Assembly (NCBI RefSeq): GCF_003852235.1
Contig: NZ_CP027732.1
Span: forward strand, 2,790,001 to 2,854,000
Reading direction: 5' to 3'
Length of the DNA: 64,000 nt
DNA from: Pseudomonas sp. R4-35-07
GTDB taxonomy: Bacteria; Pseudomonadota; Gammaproteobacteria; Pseudomonadales; Pseudomonadaceae
Shown: piece by piece, positions 18,741 through 27,608 of the stretch
Layout: each line of letters begins with the position of its first letter
Position numbering within the stretch: the first letter of the stretch is position 1
Notes under the pieces: model-generated
Told to the model about the DNA's origin: nothing
Seen by the model: only the letters and a program-made list of their open reading frames with translations
The model's database searches: none
Translations under genes and position numbers: made by a program

Positions 18741-20357
18741 ATGGCTGGAGACGGATCTCTGACGGGCGCAGCAGTGCCACCGCAATCGGTGGCGCGCGTG
18801 CTGCCCGGCTGGCTCACACCGCTCGCGCAGAGCGCCGTCCTGGTGCTGCTACTGCTGGGCCTCGCGTTTACCCGCTTGCCGCTCTATGTGTGCCTGCCGC
18901 TGGCCTTGCTGGTGATCTGGCTACCCCGCCTGAAAAGTCCCAAGCCTGGGGTGGCGCACGCTGCGGCCAGCGATGCGATTGGCGAGCTGACGCGCGATCT
19001 TTCCTATACCACCAGCCATAATGCACTCTCCGCTGCGGGCGTGGCCTATTCGGTCAAGCAGCTGGCGGCGCGTGTGCAATCGCAACTCGGCGCCTCCCAA
19101 CAGATCGTCAGCAGCGCGCAAGTGATGATCAGCACCGAACAGGTCACTTCCCAGCTCAGCCGCCAGGCGTTGGGCGCGGCCAGCCAAGCCCATCAGCGCA
19201 GCAGTGAAGGCCGGGAAGTGCTGGTGCAGTCCATCACCCGCATGCATCAACTCAGCCAGCGTGCCGATGCCAGCCGCGAGCTGATCGAAGCCTTGAGCCA
19301 GCGCAGCGAGGAAATCCAGCGTGTGACGCTGGTGATCCAGTCTATTGCCAGCCAGACCAACCTGCTGGCGCTGAACGCGGCGATCGAGGCGGCGCGGGCC
19401 GGTGAACATGGGCGTGGCTTTGCCGTGGTCGCCGATGAAGTACGCGGCCTCGCTGGCCGTACGGCCACGGCCACGGATGAAGTCGGGGTGATGGTCGCTG
19501 ACATCCAGCAACGTACCGCCCAGGTGGTGGAGCGGATTCGCCAACTGTCGGCGGACCTGCACACCGGTGTTAAACAGGTGGAATCTGCAGGCGAACACCT
19601 GGCGAGCATCGCCAGCCTGGCGGCGGATGTGGAAACCCAAGTCAGTGAAATCGCCCAGGGCACCGACACCAATCGCACGCAACTTGACAGCTTGTTCCAC
19701 GCCGTGGAGCAGATGCGCAGCGACCTCACGGTAAGCGATCAGCAAACCCGCCAGCTCGCCGACGCCGCTGTGCAAATGGAAGGGCAGGCTGAAACCATCA
19801 GCGAACGCCTGGCGCAAGTCGGCCTGGATGACTATCACCAGCGTATCTACGACTTGGCTCGCGAAGGCGCCAGGCGCATTGCCGAACAGTTCGAGGCGGA
19901 TGCGCTGAGCCGCCGGATCAGCCTCGAGGATCTGTTTGACCGCAACTACACGCCGATTGCGAACACCCGCCCGAGCAAATATAAAACCCGGTTTGACGCT
20001 TACACCGACCAGGTGTTGCCCGCCATTCAAGAGGCGCTGTTGCCACGTCATGAAGGCTTGGTGTTTGCGATCGCCTGCACCCAACAGGGCTACGTGCCGA
20101 CGCATAACAAAGTGTTTTCCCACGCCTTGACCGGGGATGACCAAGTGGACGCAGTGCAGAACCGCACCAAGCGCAAGTTTGACGACCGTACCGGCATACG
20201 CTGCGGTAGCCATCAACAGCCCATGTTGCTGCAGACTTACACGCGCGATACCGGCGAGCTGATGCACGACTTGTCGGTGCCGATCATGGTCCAGGGGCGC
20301 CATTGGGGTGGTTTGCGTTTGGGCTACAAGCCGCAAGGTGCAAAGCCAGGGCGATAA
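18741..20357 (+). CDS. Methyl-accepting chemotaxis protein with extra C-terminal domain
   Basis: A 538-residue chemoreceptor. Two closely spaced hydrophobic segments (about residues 27-62) leave almost no periplasmic loop and no HAMP. The signalling domain carries the canonical tip [31 protein letters not shown]. After the coiled coil, the last 130 residues form a separate soluble domain ([48 protein letters not shown]) that looks like a small-molecule-binding fold in the cytoplasm. An in-frame ATG at 18675 would add 22 residues. I prefer 18741 because GGGGT lies 7 bases before it. Sensing is presumably cytoplasmic. Confidence 0.88.
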   Translation: MAGDGSLTGAAVPPQSVARVLPGWLTPLAQSAVLVLLLLGLAFTRLPLYVCLPLALLVIWLPRLKSPKPGVAHAAASDAIGELTRDLSYTTSHNALSAAGVAYSVKQLAARVQSQLGASQQIVSSAQVMISTEQVTSQLSRQALGAASQAHQRSSEGREVLVQSITRMHQLSQRADASRELIEALSQRSEEIQRVTLVIQSIASQTNLLALNAAIEAARAGEHGRGFAVVADEVRGLAGRTATATDEVGVMVADIQQRTAQVVERIRQLSADLHTGVKQVESAGEHLASIASLAADVETQVSEIAQGTDTNRTQLDSLFHAVEQMRSDLTVSDQQTRQLADAAVQMEGQAETISERLAQVGLDDYHQRIYDLAREGARRIAEQFEADALSRRISLEDLFDRNYTPIANTRPSKYKTRFDAYTDQVLPAIQEALLPRHEGLVFAIACTQQGYVPTHNKVFSHALTGDDQVDAVQNRTKRKFDDRTGIRCGSHQQPMLLQTYTRDTGELMHDLSVPIMVQGRHWGGLRLGYKPQGAKPGR

Positions 20358-20461
20358 CGATACGACGCAGCACCGCCTTCAACAGGCGTGAGGAGGCGCA
20401 GGAATGCAAGGCTGCCTGGCAAGCGCTGATGCGCCGGAGCAATCAGGCAGCCTGCATTGCA

Positions 20462-20704
20462 TCAAGCGGCGGGAGACTCGTGCAGCAGGGCGTTGAGGTC
20501 ATCGACCGCAGGCGCCCATTCGGCGTCGATATGCAATTGTTCCCTGAGGAAGGCCGCTTGTTGCTCGCTCCAGAACGGCGCGTCGATGAGTTTGACGTCA
20601 TCCGGCAAACGGTGTTCGGCGGTGAAGCGTTCGATGGCTTCCTGGCTGGAATCCAGGCCTAGTTGTTCGAACAGGGTTTCAAGTGTCGGGGTGGTGGTGT
20701 CCAT
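20462..20704 (-). CDS. DUF2789-type small protein
   Basis: An 80-residue soluble protein resembling the DUF2789 family (TLETLFEQLGLDSS near the N-terminus, then HRLPDDVKLIDAPFWSEQQAAFL). The ATG at 20704 is six bases after GGAG; a second ATG four codons upstream has no ribosome site. It is convergent with the chemoreceptor gene. Function unknown. Confidence 0.75.
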   Translation of the reverse strand: MDTTTPTLETLFEQLGLDSSQEAIERFTAEHRLPDDVKLIDAPFWSEQQAAFLREQLHIDAEWAPAVDDLNALLHESPAA

Positions 20705-20775
20705 AACATTCTCCATGCGGGCTGATCATCGTCCTGCATGTGAGGGGTATGGCACGCCAGAGTTCTATCGGATTA

Positions 20776-21006
20776 TCAAGAACTGAGTGCGCCTGAATCC
20801 ACGGCGGCTTTCAGCTCCTTGGCGGCCTCTTTTGCTGCGATGGCCGCAGCGTCGACAGTTTTGAACCAGCGGTCTTTCTCTACCTGATGCGCTGTCACTG
20901 TGGTCAACGGCGGTTTGGCCCGCATGATGATGACTGCTTGAAACTCACCGTCTACTTCCCTGGCATCGCCATGGATAAAAAATTCGCCAATATCAAATTC
21001 CGTCAC
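20776..21006 (-). CDS. Small hypothetical protein
   Basis: About 76 residues from a GTG at 21006; a TTG at 21069 would add 21 residues of poorer coding character. The N-terminus begins TEFDIGEFFIHGDARE, the middle has beta-type hydrophobic alternation (FQAVIIMRAKPP), and an alanine/lysine-rich helix follows. It lies between two other small minus-strand genes. No family recognised; start uncertain. Confidence 0.5.
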   Translation of the reverse strand: MTEFDIGEFFIHGDAREVDGEFQAVIIMRAKPPLTTVTAHQVEKDRWFKTVDAAAIAAKEAAKELKAAVDSGALSS

Positions 21007-21116
21007 GTATAGGCTTCTCTTCAAGGTAACTGCACTGATGAAACCTGACCCGCACGGGGCAAACTCCAATGGACGGGTCAGTATGGCAGTTGTTGAAGGG
21101 CCGCTGTGCAGTAAAG

Positions 21117-21392
21117 TCAGCCAGGTGACGAAACGAGTGTGCCGTGCAGACTATACAAATTGGCTTCCAGGGCTTTGGCCAATGCACAGGCCTTGGTGTG
21201 ATCGCTGCGAAAGCCTTTTATCCTGCCGCTGGTCACTTCCTGGATATGGAAAAAATTCCTTCCGGCCGGCACAACGCGATAAAGCACGGAATGGGAGTAC
21301 CCATCGGGCGTAGGTAAGCAGTAGTATTGCGGTTCGTCCGGACATGATGAATGCGAGTGGAAGGACGTATCGTCGTGTTGACGTCGTAGCAT
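21117..21392 (-). CDS. Small hypothetical protein
   Basis: A 91-residue protein whose ATG follows AGGAGCTGAGC, a good ribosome site. Motif-like stretches are GYSHSVLYRVVPAGRNFFHIQEV and GRIKGFRSDHTKACALAKALEA. The composition suggests a small alpha/beta protein, without signal peptide or membrane span. It starts a run of small minus-strand genes. No known domain recognised. Confidence 0.6.
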   Translation of the reverse strand: MLRRQHDDTSFHSHSSCPDEPQYYCLPTPDGYSHSVLYRVVPAGRNFFHIQEVTSGRIKGFRSDHTKACALAKALEANLYSLHGTLVSSPG

Positions 21393-21768
21393 GCTCAGCT
21401 CCTGTCGATCGACCTTGTTGTTATAGCCGCCACATTTCGGGTGGTTTGACTAGTGTTGCTGTTTTAGTATTGTCGTTGGCGGCACGCGCCTGGTTCCATG
21501 TCCAGGTGTTTTCTTTTGTGATGCGTGTCGGAAAACTGTGTTTTTAATCGGGTTATTCTCTGAAGTTGCTCGACTCGTATTCTCGGGTCGTTGAACCTGT
21601 GATTTGCTGTGTTGCCGGATGACCTCGCATAAGGGCCGCCGCGCTTATCTGTACGGGTCTTATGGGTTTTCTTCAGGATTTTAACGAGTCTGTGATCGTG
21701 CCGTAACGGCCGTTTTTTTGTGCTGCCCGCTCAAGCGGTCAGTGCTATTTCGATGTGGGGACGTTTCC
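21393..21768. other. Intergenic region, divergent
   Basis: 376 bases between the minus-strand small gene and the plus-strand hypothetical gene. The base composition is lower in GC than the surroundings. A short hairpin GCCG-TAA-CGGC followed by CG and seven Ts at about 21699-21719 might be a weak plus-strand terminator. Nothing else was recognised. Confidence 0.35.
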
Positions 21769-22239
21769 TTGGCAGTCAGTAATCTGGATATGCACGCGTT
21801 ATTCGTGCTGGGTGATTTGCGCGCAAAGTTGGTCAAGCAGTTTCAATCTCGTTTTGTCTACGTCACCGAGCAGACACCGGAAGGTATCTACGTCGCTGAG
21901 ATCGATACCGAAGCCGCGTTGGTGGTGGACGACAAACCACGCCTGGAACTCAAGGTCGGCGACCATTTTCGCGCGGCGGTATTGCCCAGCCGCGAAGGTG
22001 GCAAGTTCGAACTGAAATTCCGCGATATCAAGTTGACCGTGTATGGCCTGGGCGACTATGCGTTTGTGTCATCGGCCGAGGGCGAGGGGATTGTGTTCAA
22101 GGAAGGCCACAGCGTCATGCTGGTATTTGCTGCCCACGAACAGCTGCAGGAAGGCCTGACCAAAACCCTCAAGGCCGTGACAGGCAAAGCCGCCAAGTGG
22201 CGCAAGGGCGAACTGGTGACGTTCAAGGCCAGTGAATAA
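21769..22239 (+). CDS. Hypothetical protein
   Basis: A 156-residue soluble protein. The preferred start is a TTG at 21769, seven bases after GGGGA; the nearest ATG (21790) lacks a ribosome site. It has no signal peptide or membrane span. Alternating hydrophobic residues (SRFVYVTEQTPEGIYVAEID, RLELKVGDHFRAAVLP) suggest a beta-rich fold, and the C-terminus is lysine-rich. It is not linked in an operon to its neighbours. No family recognised. Confidence 0.6.
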   Translation: MAVSNLDMHALFVLGDLRAKLVKQFQSRFVYVTEQTPEGIYVAEIDTEAALVVDDKPRLELKVGDHFRAAVLPSREGGKFELKFRDIKLTVYGLGDYAFVSSAEGEGIVFKEGHSVMLVFAAHEQLQEGLTKTLKAVTGKAAKWRKGELVTFKASE

Positions 22240-22370
22240 ATATCGCCACGGCGAACTTCTTTTATCTTCCGGAACCTCTACTACAGTTGAGTTGACTTAA
22301 CTATTCAGAGGCTTCGCGCATAGCAGCAAAGCCGTCCGCTGATGGCTGCGATATCGCGAGGTGCGAGGGT

Positions 22371-23387
22371 ATGAAAGGAATGCGAACACTGTTGGCTGCA
22401 TCGTTGACGGCCCTGGGCCTGTCACTGGCGTCAATGCCGGTATCGGCCGCCCAGGCGCCGGTGCACTTTGCCGACCTGAACTGGGAAAGCGGCAGCCTGA
22501 TTACCGAGGTGCTGCGGTTCATTGTCGAGAAGGGCTACGACTTGCCAACCGACACGTTGCCCGGTACCACCATCACCCTGGAAACCGCCCTGGCCAAGAA
22601 CGACATCCAGGTGATCGGTGAAGAGTGGGCGGGCCGCAGTCCGGTCTGGGTCAAGGCCGAGGCTGAAGGCAAGGTGGTAGGCCTGGGCGATACGGTCAAG
22701 GGCGCCACCGAAGGTTGGTGGGTGCCGGAATACGTGGTCAAGGGCGACCCGAGCAAAAACATCAAGCCCCTGGCCCCTGACCTGAAAAGCGTAAACGACC
22801 TGGCGCGCTACAAGGATGTGTTCCGAGACCCTGAGTCTCCCGGCAAAGGGCGCTTTCTCAACAGCCCCATCGGCTGGACCTCGGAAGTGGTCAACAAGCA
22901 AAAGCTCAAGGCGTACGGCCTGGACACCAGCTACGTGAACTTTCGCAGCGGCTCGGGGGCGGCACTGGATGCCGAGATTGCGTCGTCGATCCGCCGGGGC
23001 AAGCCGGTGCTGTTCTACTACTGGTCGCCCACGCCGTTGATGGGCCGCTATAAATTGATTCAACTGCAAGAGCCGCCGTTCGACGCCGAGGCCTGGAAGA
23101 CGCTGACGGATGCGGACAATCCTGATCCCAAGCCGACGCGCTCGCTGGCCTCGAAATTGAGCATCGGCGTGTCTACGCCGTTCCAGAAGGAGCATCCGCA
23201 GATTGCGCAGTTTTTCGAGAAGGTTGAGTTTCCTATCGAGCCGCTTAATCAGGCGTTGGCGAAAATGAGTGAGAACCATACGCCACCTCGGGACGTGGCC
23301 CAGGCGTTTCTCAAGGCTCATCCCGAGGTGTGGAAGGCGTGGTTGACGGAGGATGTGGCACTCAAGGTTGAGGCAAGCCTCCAGTAG
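22371..23387 (+). CDS. Orphan glycine-betaine-type ABC substrate-binding protein
   Basis: A 338-residue OpuAC-domain protein with a signal peptide (about residues 1-26, ending PVSAAQA). It has the family opening VHFADLNWESGSLITEVLRF and aromatic residues of the kind that form the quaternary-amine cage (GATEGWWVPEYVV, VLFYYWSPTPL). No permease or ATPase gene lies nearby. In pseudomonads orphan binding proteins of this type deliver choline, betaine or carnitine to a shared Cbc transporter encoded elsewhere, so that is the likely role. Ligand unproven. Confidence 0.85.
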   Translation: MKGMRTLLAASLTALGLSLASMPVSAAQAPVHFADLNWESGSLITEVLRFIVEKGYDLPTDTLPGTTITLETALAKNDIQVIGEEWAGRSPVWVKAEAEGKVVGLGDTVKGATEGWWVPEYVVKGDPSKNIKPLAPDLKSVNDLARYKDVFRDPESPGKGRFLNSPIGWTSEVVNKQKLKAYGLDTSYVNFRSGSGAALDAEIASSIRRGKPVLFYYWSPTPLMGRYKLIQLQEPPFDAEAWKTLTDADNPDPKPTRSLASKLSIGVSTPFQKEHPQIAQFFEKVEFPIEPLNQALAKMSENHTPPRDVAQAFLKAHPEVWKAWLTEDVALKVEASLQ

Positions 23388-23513
23388 AGCGCGGGTCAAC
23401 CTTTGGGAAATGAGCGCGCGGGCTTGTGCGGCGCGCCCGTTCCGCCGACGAAATACCTGCAGAAACCTTCAGGGCGACTATCCTCATTCGCACATTTCTG
23501 TGAGGAGCCCGCC

Positions 23514-23951
23514 ATGAGCTTCATCATCGCGCGCTGGATCGTCGCAATTTTTACCTGCATCAGCATGGTGCATCTGTACTGGGCCGCGGGCGGCAAACTC
23601 GGCAGCCTGGCCGCCATTCCTCAATTACCGGGCGAATTCGCCAGCGGGCCAAGGCCGGCGTTCAAACCCTCGGCGCTGGGCACCTTTCTGGTCGCCATGG
23701 GGCTGGTGGCGATTGCGCTGCTCGTCTGTCTGCGCGCCGGGCTTTATTTTTCGCCGGTGTCCCATGGGGCGCTGCAATGGGGGATCAGTGCGATCGCCGT
23801 GGTAATGTTTGCCCGGGCGATTGGGGATTCGGAGCTGGTGGGGTTTTTCAAAAAAGTCGGCGGCTCCAGGTTTGCCAAGCTGGATACCTTTGTCTATTCG
23901 CCGCTGTGCCTGGTGCTGGGCGCCGGGCTGTTGGTGGTGGCATGGGGCTGA
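23514..23951 (+). CDS. DUF3995-type membrane protein
   Basis: A 145-residue protein with four predicted membrane spans (about residues 5-25, 55-75, 85-105, 122-143). Its N-terminus, with MVHLYWAAGG, and its C-terminal GDSELVGFFKK..FAKLDTFVYSPLCL match the DUF3995 pattern. The ATG at 23514 follows TGAGGAGCCCGCC. It is probably a single-gene unit. Function unknown. Confidence 0.8.
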   Translation: MSFIIARWIVAIFTCISMVHLYWAAGGKLGSLAAIPQLPGEFASGPRPAFKPSALGTFLVAMGLVAIALLVCLRAGLYFSPVSHGALQWGISAIAVVMFARAIGDSELVGFFKKVGGSRFAKLDTFVYSPLCLVLGAGLLVVAWG

Positions 23952-24041
23952 GGGGTGGAGGATAGGGCAATCTGATGGCCCCTCTGTAACAAAATTCTCG
24001 CCAGAATCACTTTTATTTCAGGTGGTTAGGTGAGGAAGCTA

Positions 24042-24371
24042 ATGCGCACTGTTGGAATCATGCTGATTGCCTGTTCCCTGGCCGGCGGCGCGGCAGCCGC
24101 GCAGGCTCGGGAGTTGCGCGAGGGTGACAAGTATATGTGCAGTTGGGGCGCAGGCACGGCTGCCAGGGCTCAGGAGCTCAAGCTTTCGGGGGTGTCGCTG
24201 TACGCCGCGCGGCAAAAGATCCAGACCATCAAATTCAACAAATCGTGGATGCGCATGATGGCCATGGGCATTACCGAGCAGACCTATGACAGCCGTTCAC
24301 GGCTCAAACCCGAGGCGATTCGCCAGAGTTTTTACCACGATTGCGTGCGCTATAAGGTGGCGCGTAAATAA
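24042..24371 (+). CDS. Secreted hypothetical protein
   Basis: A 109-residue protein with a clear signal peptide (about residues 1-22, ending AAQA before RELREGD). The mature part is small and basic, with two cysteines (YMCSWG and HDCVRY) that could pair in the periplasm. The ATG at 24042 follows GAGGAAGCTA. No family recognised. Confidence 0.65.
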   Translation: MRTVGIMLIACSLAGGAAAAQARELREGDKYMCSWGAGTAARAQELKLSGVSLYAARQKIQTIKFNKSWMRMMAMGITEQTYDSRSRLKPEAIRQSFYHDCVRYKVARK

Positions 24372-24469
24372 GCGTTTTTTTCCTACCGTGCTGCCGAGTG
24401 GTTTACAAATCCACGACAAATGCTGTGTAAGTATTTGCATACAATCGCGTGCTTGATCAGGAGGCATGT

Positions 24470-24916
24470 ATGCAAGTGCTTATTCGAGTGGCGACCGTCG
24501 AAGACCTCGACACGCTCATTAAAATTCGTACCTCGGTGGTGCAAAACCATTTGAGCCTTGAACAGATGGCTGATCTGGGGATCACGCCACAGGTACTGGC
24601 CGACGCGCTGCGCACAGCCCCGTGCGCATGGGTCGCAGAAGTGGACGGCCAGGCAGCGGCCTTTTCCATGGTCGATCTTGAGACCGGCGAGGTGTTCGCG
24701 ATGTTCGTCTTACCTTCCCACGAGAACCTGGGCCTGGGCCGGCGGTTGATGGCAGTGGCCGAGGCCGCGTTGTTTGTGCATCACGAGCGCGTGTACCTGG
24801 TCACTGATGGCCGCGATGAAGTCCGCGCTAACGGGTTTTATCAGCGCCTGGGGTGGCTGAGGGCCGGCCGTGTTGAGGGTGATGACGTTCGCTACGAAAA
24901 AAGCAGGGCATACTGA
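24470..24916 (+). CDS. GNAT-family N-acetyltransferase
   Basis: A 148-residue acetyltransferase. The start follows a near-perfect AGGAGG. The acetyl-CoA-binding motif A is visible as EVFAMFVLPSHENLGLGRRLM, with the usual Q/RxxGxG/A loop reading ENLGLGRR. The C-terminal RANGFYQRLGW is the typical GNAT ending. The acceptor substrate is unknown. It is followed by a 440-base gap with a candidate sRNA. Confidence 0.88.
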   Translation: MQVLIRVATVEDLDTLIKIRTSVVQNHLSLEQMADLGITPQVLADALRTAPCAWVAEVDGQAAAFSMVDLETGEVFAMFVLPSHENLGLGRRLMAVAEAALFVHHERVYLVTDGRDEVRANGFYQRLGWLRAGRVEGDDVRYEKSRAY

Positions 24917-25193
24917 CTTCATGAGCGCCTAAGCCCCCGATTAGCTGACAGCTTGCGCAACTTCGTGCTGGAGTGTTGGGCGCTGCAGCGCGCATGCAGG
25001 CGATTGAACAAACCGTTATTGAAAACTGTGAAAATGGAATAACTAATATCCCTTTTTTATAAGTGGATAAAGTTCAAAGCCTTGCCCCTAACTTGCACCA
25101 AAAAGTGGCACAAATTTGCCTCTTTCCTTAAAAAACATGTGGTTATTGAATGACTTACGATGCTTCCAATCCGACGAAAGGAAGAAAATAATC

Positions 25194-25222
25194 TTGTGAC
25201 GTGTTTTTGCAATCGCTAATAT
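25194..25222 (+). promoter_or_regulatory. Predicted sigma-70 promoter of a small RNA
   Basis: TTGTGA at 25194-25199 and TAATAT at 25217-25222 are separated by exactly 17 bases. Initiation would be expected at about 25228-25231, only some 30 bases before a strong terminator hairpin. Confidence 0.45.
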
Positions 25223-25228
25223 AGCCGT

Positions 25229-25296
25229 GCGTTCACCTCCCACGGTTTATGCATTTTTAAATCCCAAGTTTCCATCAGCTACTTGGGATTTTTTTT
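25229..25296 (+). ncRNA. Candidate small RNA of about 70 nt
   Basis: A predicted transcript between the promoter at 25194-25222 and the terminator ending at 25296. It would contain an exposed CACCTCCC segment (25235-25242), complementary to Shine-Dalgarno sequences, then a U-rich single-stranded linker and the terminator stem. CCGTG/CACGG (25225-25229 and 25241-25245) could enclose that segment if transcription starts slightly earlier. No protein gene could use this terminator except the distant GNAT gene. Identity with a named Pseudomonas sRNA could not be established. Confidence 0.4.
25260..25296 (+). terminator. Rho-independent terminator
   Basis: A perfect 10-bp stem AATCCCAAGT (25260-25269) / ACTTGGGATT (25281-25290) with an 11-base loop, merging into eight consecutive Ts (25289-25296). 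The orientation is plus strand. Confidence 0.85.
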
Positions 25297-25356
25297 GCCT
25301 TGAATTTGACCCTGTGCACAGCAGTGGCAGCACGGCTCGCCAGTCAAACCGTCGCG

Positions 25357-25722
25357 TCAGAGGCGGCGCAGGAAAGATTTGACGATGTGCCGCGTGGCGT
25401 CAGTGGTGTCTAACTCATCGAGAGCGTTGTAGGCGTACCACTGGCAGTCGACGATCTCGTTGCACGGTCGCGCCTCGTCGATGTTCACCACCGAGGCCTC
25501 GAATACATGGTGCAGGGTGTCGCGGGCCTTCAGCTCCTGCAGGTACAGCAAGCCGTCCACGTTCAACCCCGTTTCTTCTTCCAGCTCGCGCTCTGCCGCG
25601 CCCACTGGGCGTTCGCCGCGTTCGACCTTACCGCCCGGCAACGCCCATCTCGATCTTGCCTTGCGCACGAAGAGGATATGCCCCTCGTGTTCGCATATGA
25701 CCGTGGCCCGTATTTTCATCAT
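25357..25722 (-). CDS. Nudix hydrolase
   Basis: About 121 residues, starting at the ATGATG just before KIRATVICEHEGHILFV; longer in-frame starts up to 25764 lack a ribosome site. The Nudix box fits G-x5-E-x7-RELxEExG (GKVERGE...RELEEETGL). Such enzymes hydrolyse nucleoside-diphosphate derivatives; the substrate cannot be told. The gene is divergent from the following oxidoreductase. Confidence 0.85.
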   Translation of the reverse strand: MMKIRATVICEHEGHILFVRKARSRWALPGGKVERGERPVGAAERELEEETGLNVDGLLYLQELKARDTLHHVFEASVVNIDEARPCNEIVDCQWYAYNALDELDTTDATRHIVKSFLRRL

Positions 25723-25844
25723 CTGTGCCCGTAACGAAATCTCTGTCATAAAAGTGTAATGCAATTGTCATGCTAAGTGGTTATGGCGCGCCAGGGTGTG
25801 TATGTGGATACTGCCCGATTGACATAAACGAACGAGGAGAGCAG

Positions 25845-26822
25845 ATGAGCACCGTACGTTGGGGCATGATCGGCTGTGGCAGTGTCACTGAATTGAAGAG
25901 TGGACCCGCTTTCTACAAAGCGCCAGGTTCTGCCCTGGTAGCCGTGATGGGGCGGCGCGAGGACGCCGTGCGCGATTATGCGACACGTCATGGCATTGCC
26001 CGCTTCTATACCGACGCCCAGGCCCTGATCGACGACCCCGAGGTGGACGCGGTGTACATCGCCACGCCACCCGACAGCCACCTCGAGTACAGCTTGATGG
26101 TGGCAGCGGCAGGCAAGCATTGCTGCGTCGAAAAACCCATGTCGTTGAACGCCGAACAGAGCGCATTGATGCAACGCACCTTCGAGCGCGCCGGGCTGCA
26201 CCTGTTCGTCTCCTACTATCGGCGCTCATTGCCACGCTTCCAGCAAGTGCGCAGCTGGTTGCAGGAAGGCCGTATCGGCGAGCTACGCCACCTGACCTGG
26301 ACCCTGTGCAAGCCTGCGGCACAGGCCGACACCAATCCCGCCAATTGGCGCACAGACCCGGCGATTGCCGGCGGCGGTTATTTTGCCGACCTGGCCAGCC
26401 ATGGGTTCGACCTGTTCCAGTACCTGGCGGGAGATATCGTCGAAGTGTCGGGCTTCACCGCGCGGCAGGCCGGGCGTTACGCGGCGGAAGATGCAGTAAC
26501 CGCCTGCTGGACCTTTGCCAGCGGTGCGTTGGGCATGGGCTGCTGGAACTTCGTGGCAGACCGCCGCGAAGACCGGGTCGAGCTGATCGGCAGTCATGGA
26601 CGCATCACGTTCTCGGTATTCGAAGACCAGCCGCTGCGTCTTGAAGGGGAGTCCGATGAGGTGCTGGAAGTGCCGTGTCATGCGCACATCCAATGGCACC
26701 ACGTGCTTGCGATGAATGCCCATATCCGTGGGGAAGCCAAGCACCCTTCGCTGGCAATCGAGGCGCTGAAGACGGATCGAATCCTGGACAAGGTGCTGCA
26801 ACGTTATTCTCAACATCCCTAG
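25845..26822 (+). CDS. Gfo/Idh/MocA-family oxidoreductase
   Basis: A 325-residue NAD(P)-dependent oxidoreductase. The Rossmann motif GMIGCGSVTELKSGPAF is at the N-terminus, the family motif CVEKPM is near residue 95, and the catalytic region is GGYFADLASHGFDLFQYL. The start at 25845 follows CGAGGAGAGCAG. It is the third member of this superfamily in the window but is not near the inositol genes. Substrate unknown, probably a sugar or cyclitol. Confidence 0.88.
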   Translation: MSTVRWGMIGCGSVTELKSGPAFYKAPGSALVAVMGRREDAVRDYATRHGIARFYTDAQALIDDPEVDAVYIATPPDSHLEYSLMVAAAGKHCCVEKPMSLNAEQSALMQRTFERAGLHLFVSYYRRSLPRFQQVRSWLQEGRIGELRHLTWTLCKPAAQADTNPANWRTDPAIAGGGYFADLASHGFDLFQYLAGDIVEVSGFTARQAGRYAAEDAVTACWTFASGALGMGCWNFVADRREDRVELIGSHGRITFSVFEDQPLRLEGESDEVLEVPCHAHIQWHHVLAMNAHIRGEAKHPSLAIEALKTDRILDKVLQRYSQHP

Positions 26823-26868
26823 CCGTCGCGATAGCGTGGTGATTCACTTTGTTTAAACGGATATCGCG

Positions 26869-27498
26869 ATGAAATACTGGATGGTGGGGTGGCTGCTGAT
26901 CATCACCGGCGCAACGGCAGCGCCGCGCAGTCAAGGGCAGCCAGGGGAATTTGATTTCTATGTATTGTCGCTGTCATGGTCGCCGACGTTTTGCCTGACA
27001 CACCCGAACAATGAACAGTGTTCGGGCAAAGGCTACGGGTTTGTCCTGCATGGCTTGTGGCCGCAGTACGCGCGAGGCGGGTGGCCGGCCTCCTGTGCAC
27101 CTGATGTGCGATTGACCAACGAGGAAATGCGCAAGGGCGCGACGCTGTTTCCCACCCGTGCGCTGCTCAAGCATGAATGGGCCAAGCACGGCACCTGCAG
27201 CGGGCTCGTGCCGCTGGAATACCTGGAGAAAACCGATACGGCACTGGGGGCGGTGGTCATTCCGCCACAACTGCAGCCGTTCAATACGCCGCCGTCATTA
27301 GCGGCCAGCGAGATCGAGGCACTGTTTCGCGAGAGTAACCCACGTATGGGCAATCACGGGATGGCCGTCGTCTGCAAAGGCAAAGTGCTGTCTGAAGTGC
27401 GGGTATGCCTGACCAAGGACCTGGCCTTCGCCGGTTGCCCGCGCAGCGTAAAAAGCCAATGCCGCAGCGGCGATATCCGGATCCCCGCGCAGCGCTGA
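26869..27498 (+). CDS. Ribonuclease T2-family protein
   Basis: A 209-residue secreted or periplasmic RNase. The signal peptide is about residues 1-20. Both catalytic segments are intact: CAS I as HGLWPQ (about residue 61) and CAS II as HEWAKHGTC (about residues 103-111), each with its catalytic histidine(s). Cysteines suited to disulphides are present. The family cleaves single-stranded RNA through 2',3'-cyclic phosphates. The gene stands alone. Confidence 0.92.
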   Translation: MKYWMVGWLLIITGATAAPRSQGQPGEFDFYVLSLSWSPTFCLTHPNNEQCSGKGYGFVLHGLWPQYARGGWPASCAPDVRLTNEEMRKGATLFPTRALLKHEWAKHGTCSGLVPLEYLEKTDTALGAVVIPPQLQPFNTPPSLAASEIEALFRESNPRMGNHGMAVVCKGKVLSEVRVCLTKDLAFAGCPRSVKSQCRSGDIRIPAQR

Positions 27499-27608
27499 GC
27501 CTGGATGCCTCACGCAGCTTGCAGCTTGAGGGGCATTTTGTTCAATACCGAGTTCGCTCCAGCCTATAGCGTGATGTCATCCGTATGACATCACGAAAAG
27601 GAACCGCA

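Larger units (their letters stand above)
24917..25356. other. 440-base intergenic region containing a candidate sRNA
   Basis: AT-rich relative to its surroundings, with no credible protein gene. Its right part contains a promoter-like sequence and a strong intrinsic terminator, annotated separately. A sigma-54-like TGGCAC...TTGC at 25106-25119 has the wrong spacing and was rejected. Confidence 0.6.

Noticed and set aside
25106..25119. Sigma-54-like promoter TGGCAC...TTGC
   Set aside because: GG and GC are separated by 9 bases, not the required 10, so it should not be recognised.
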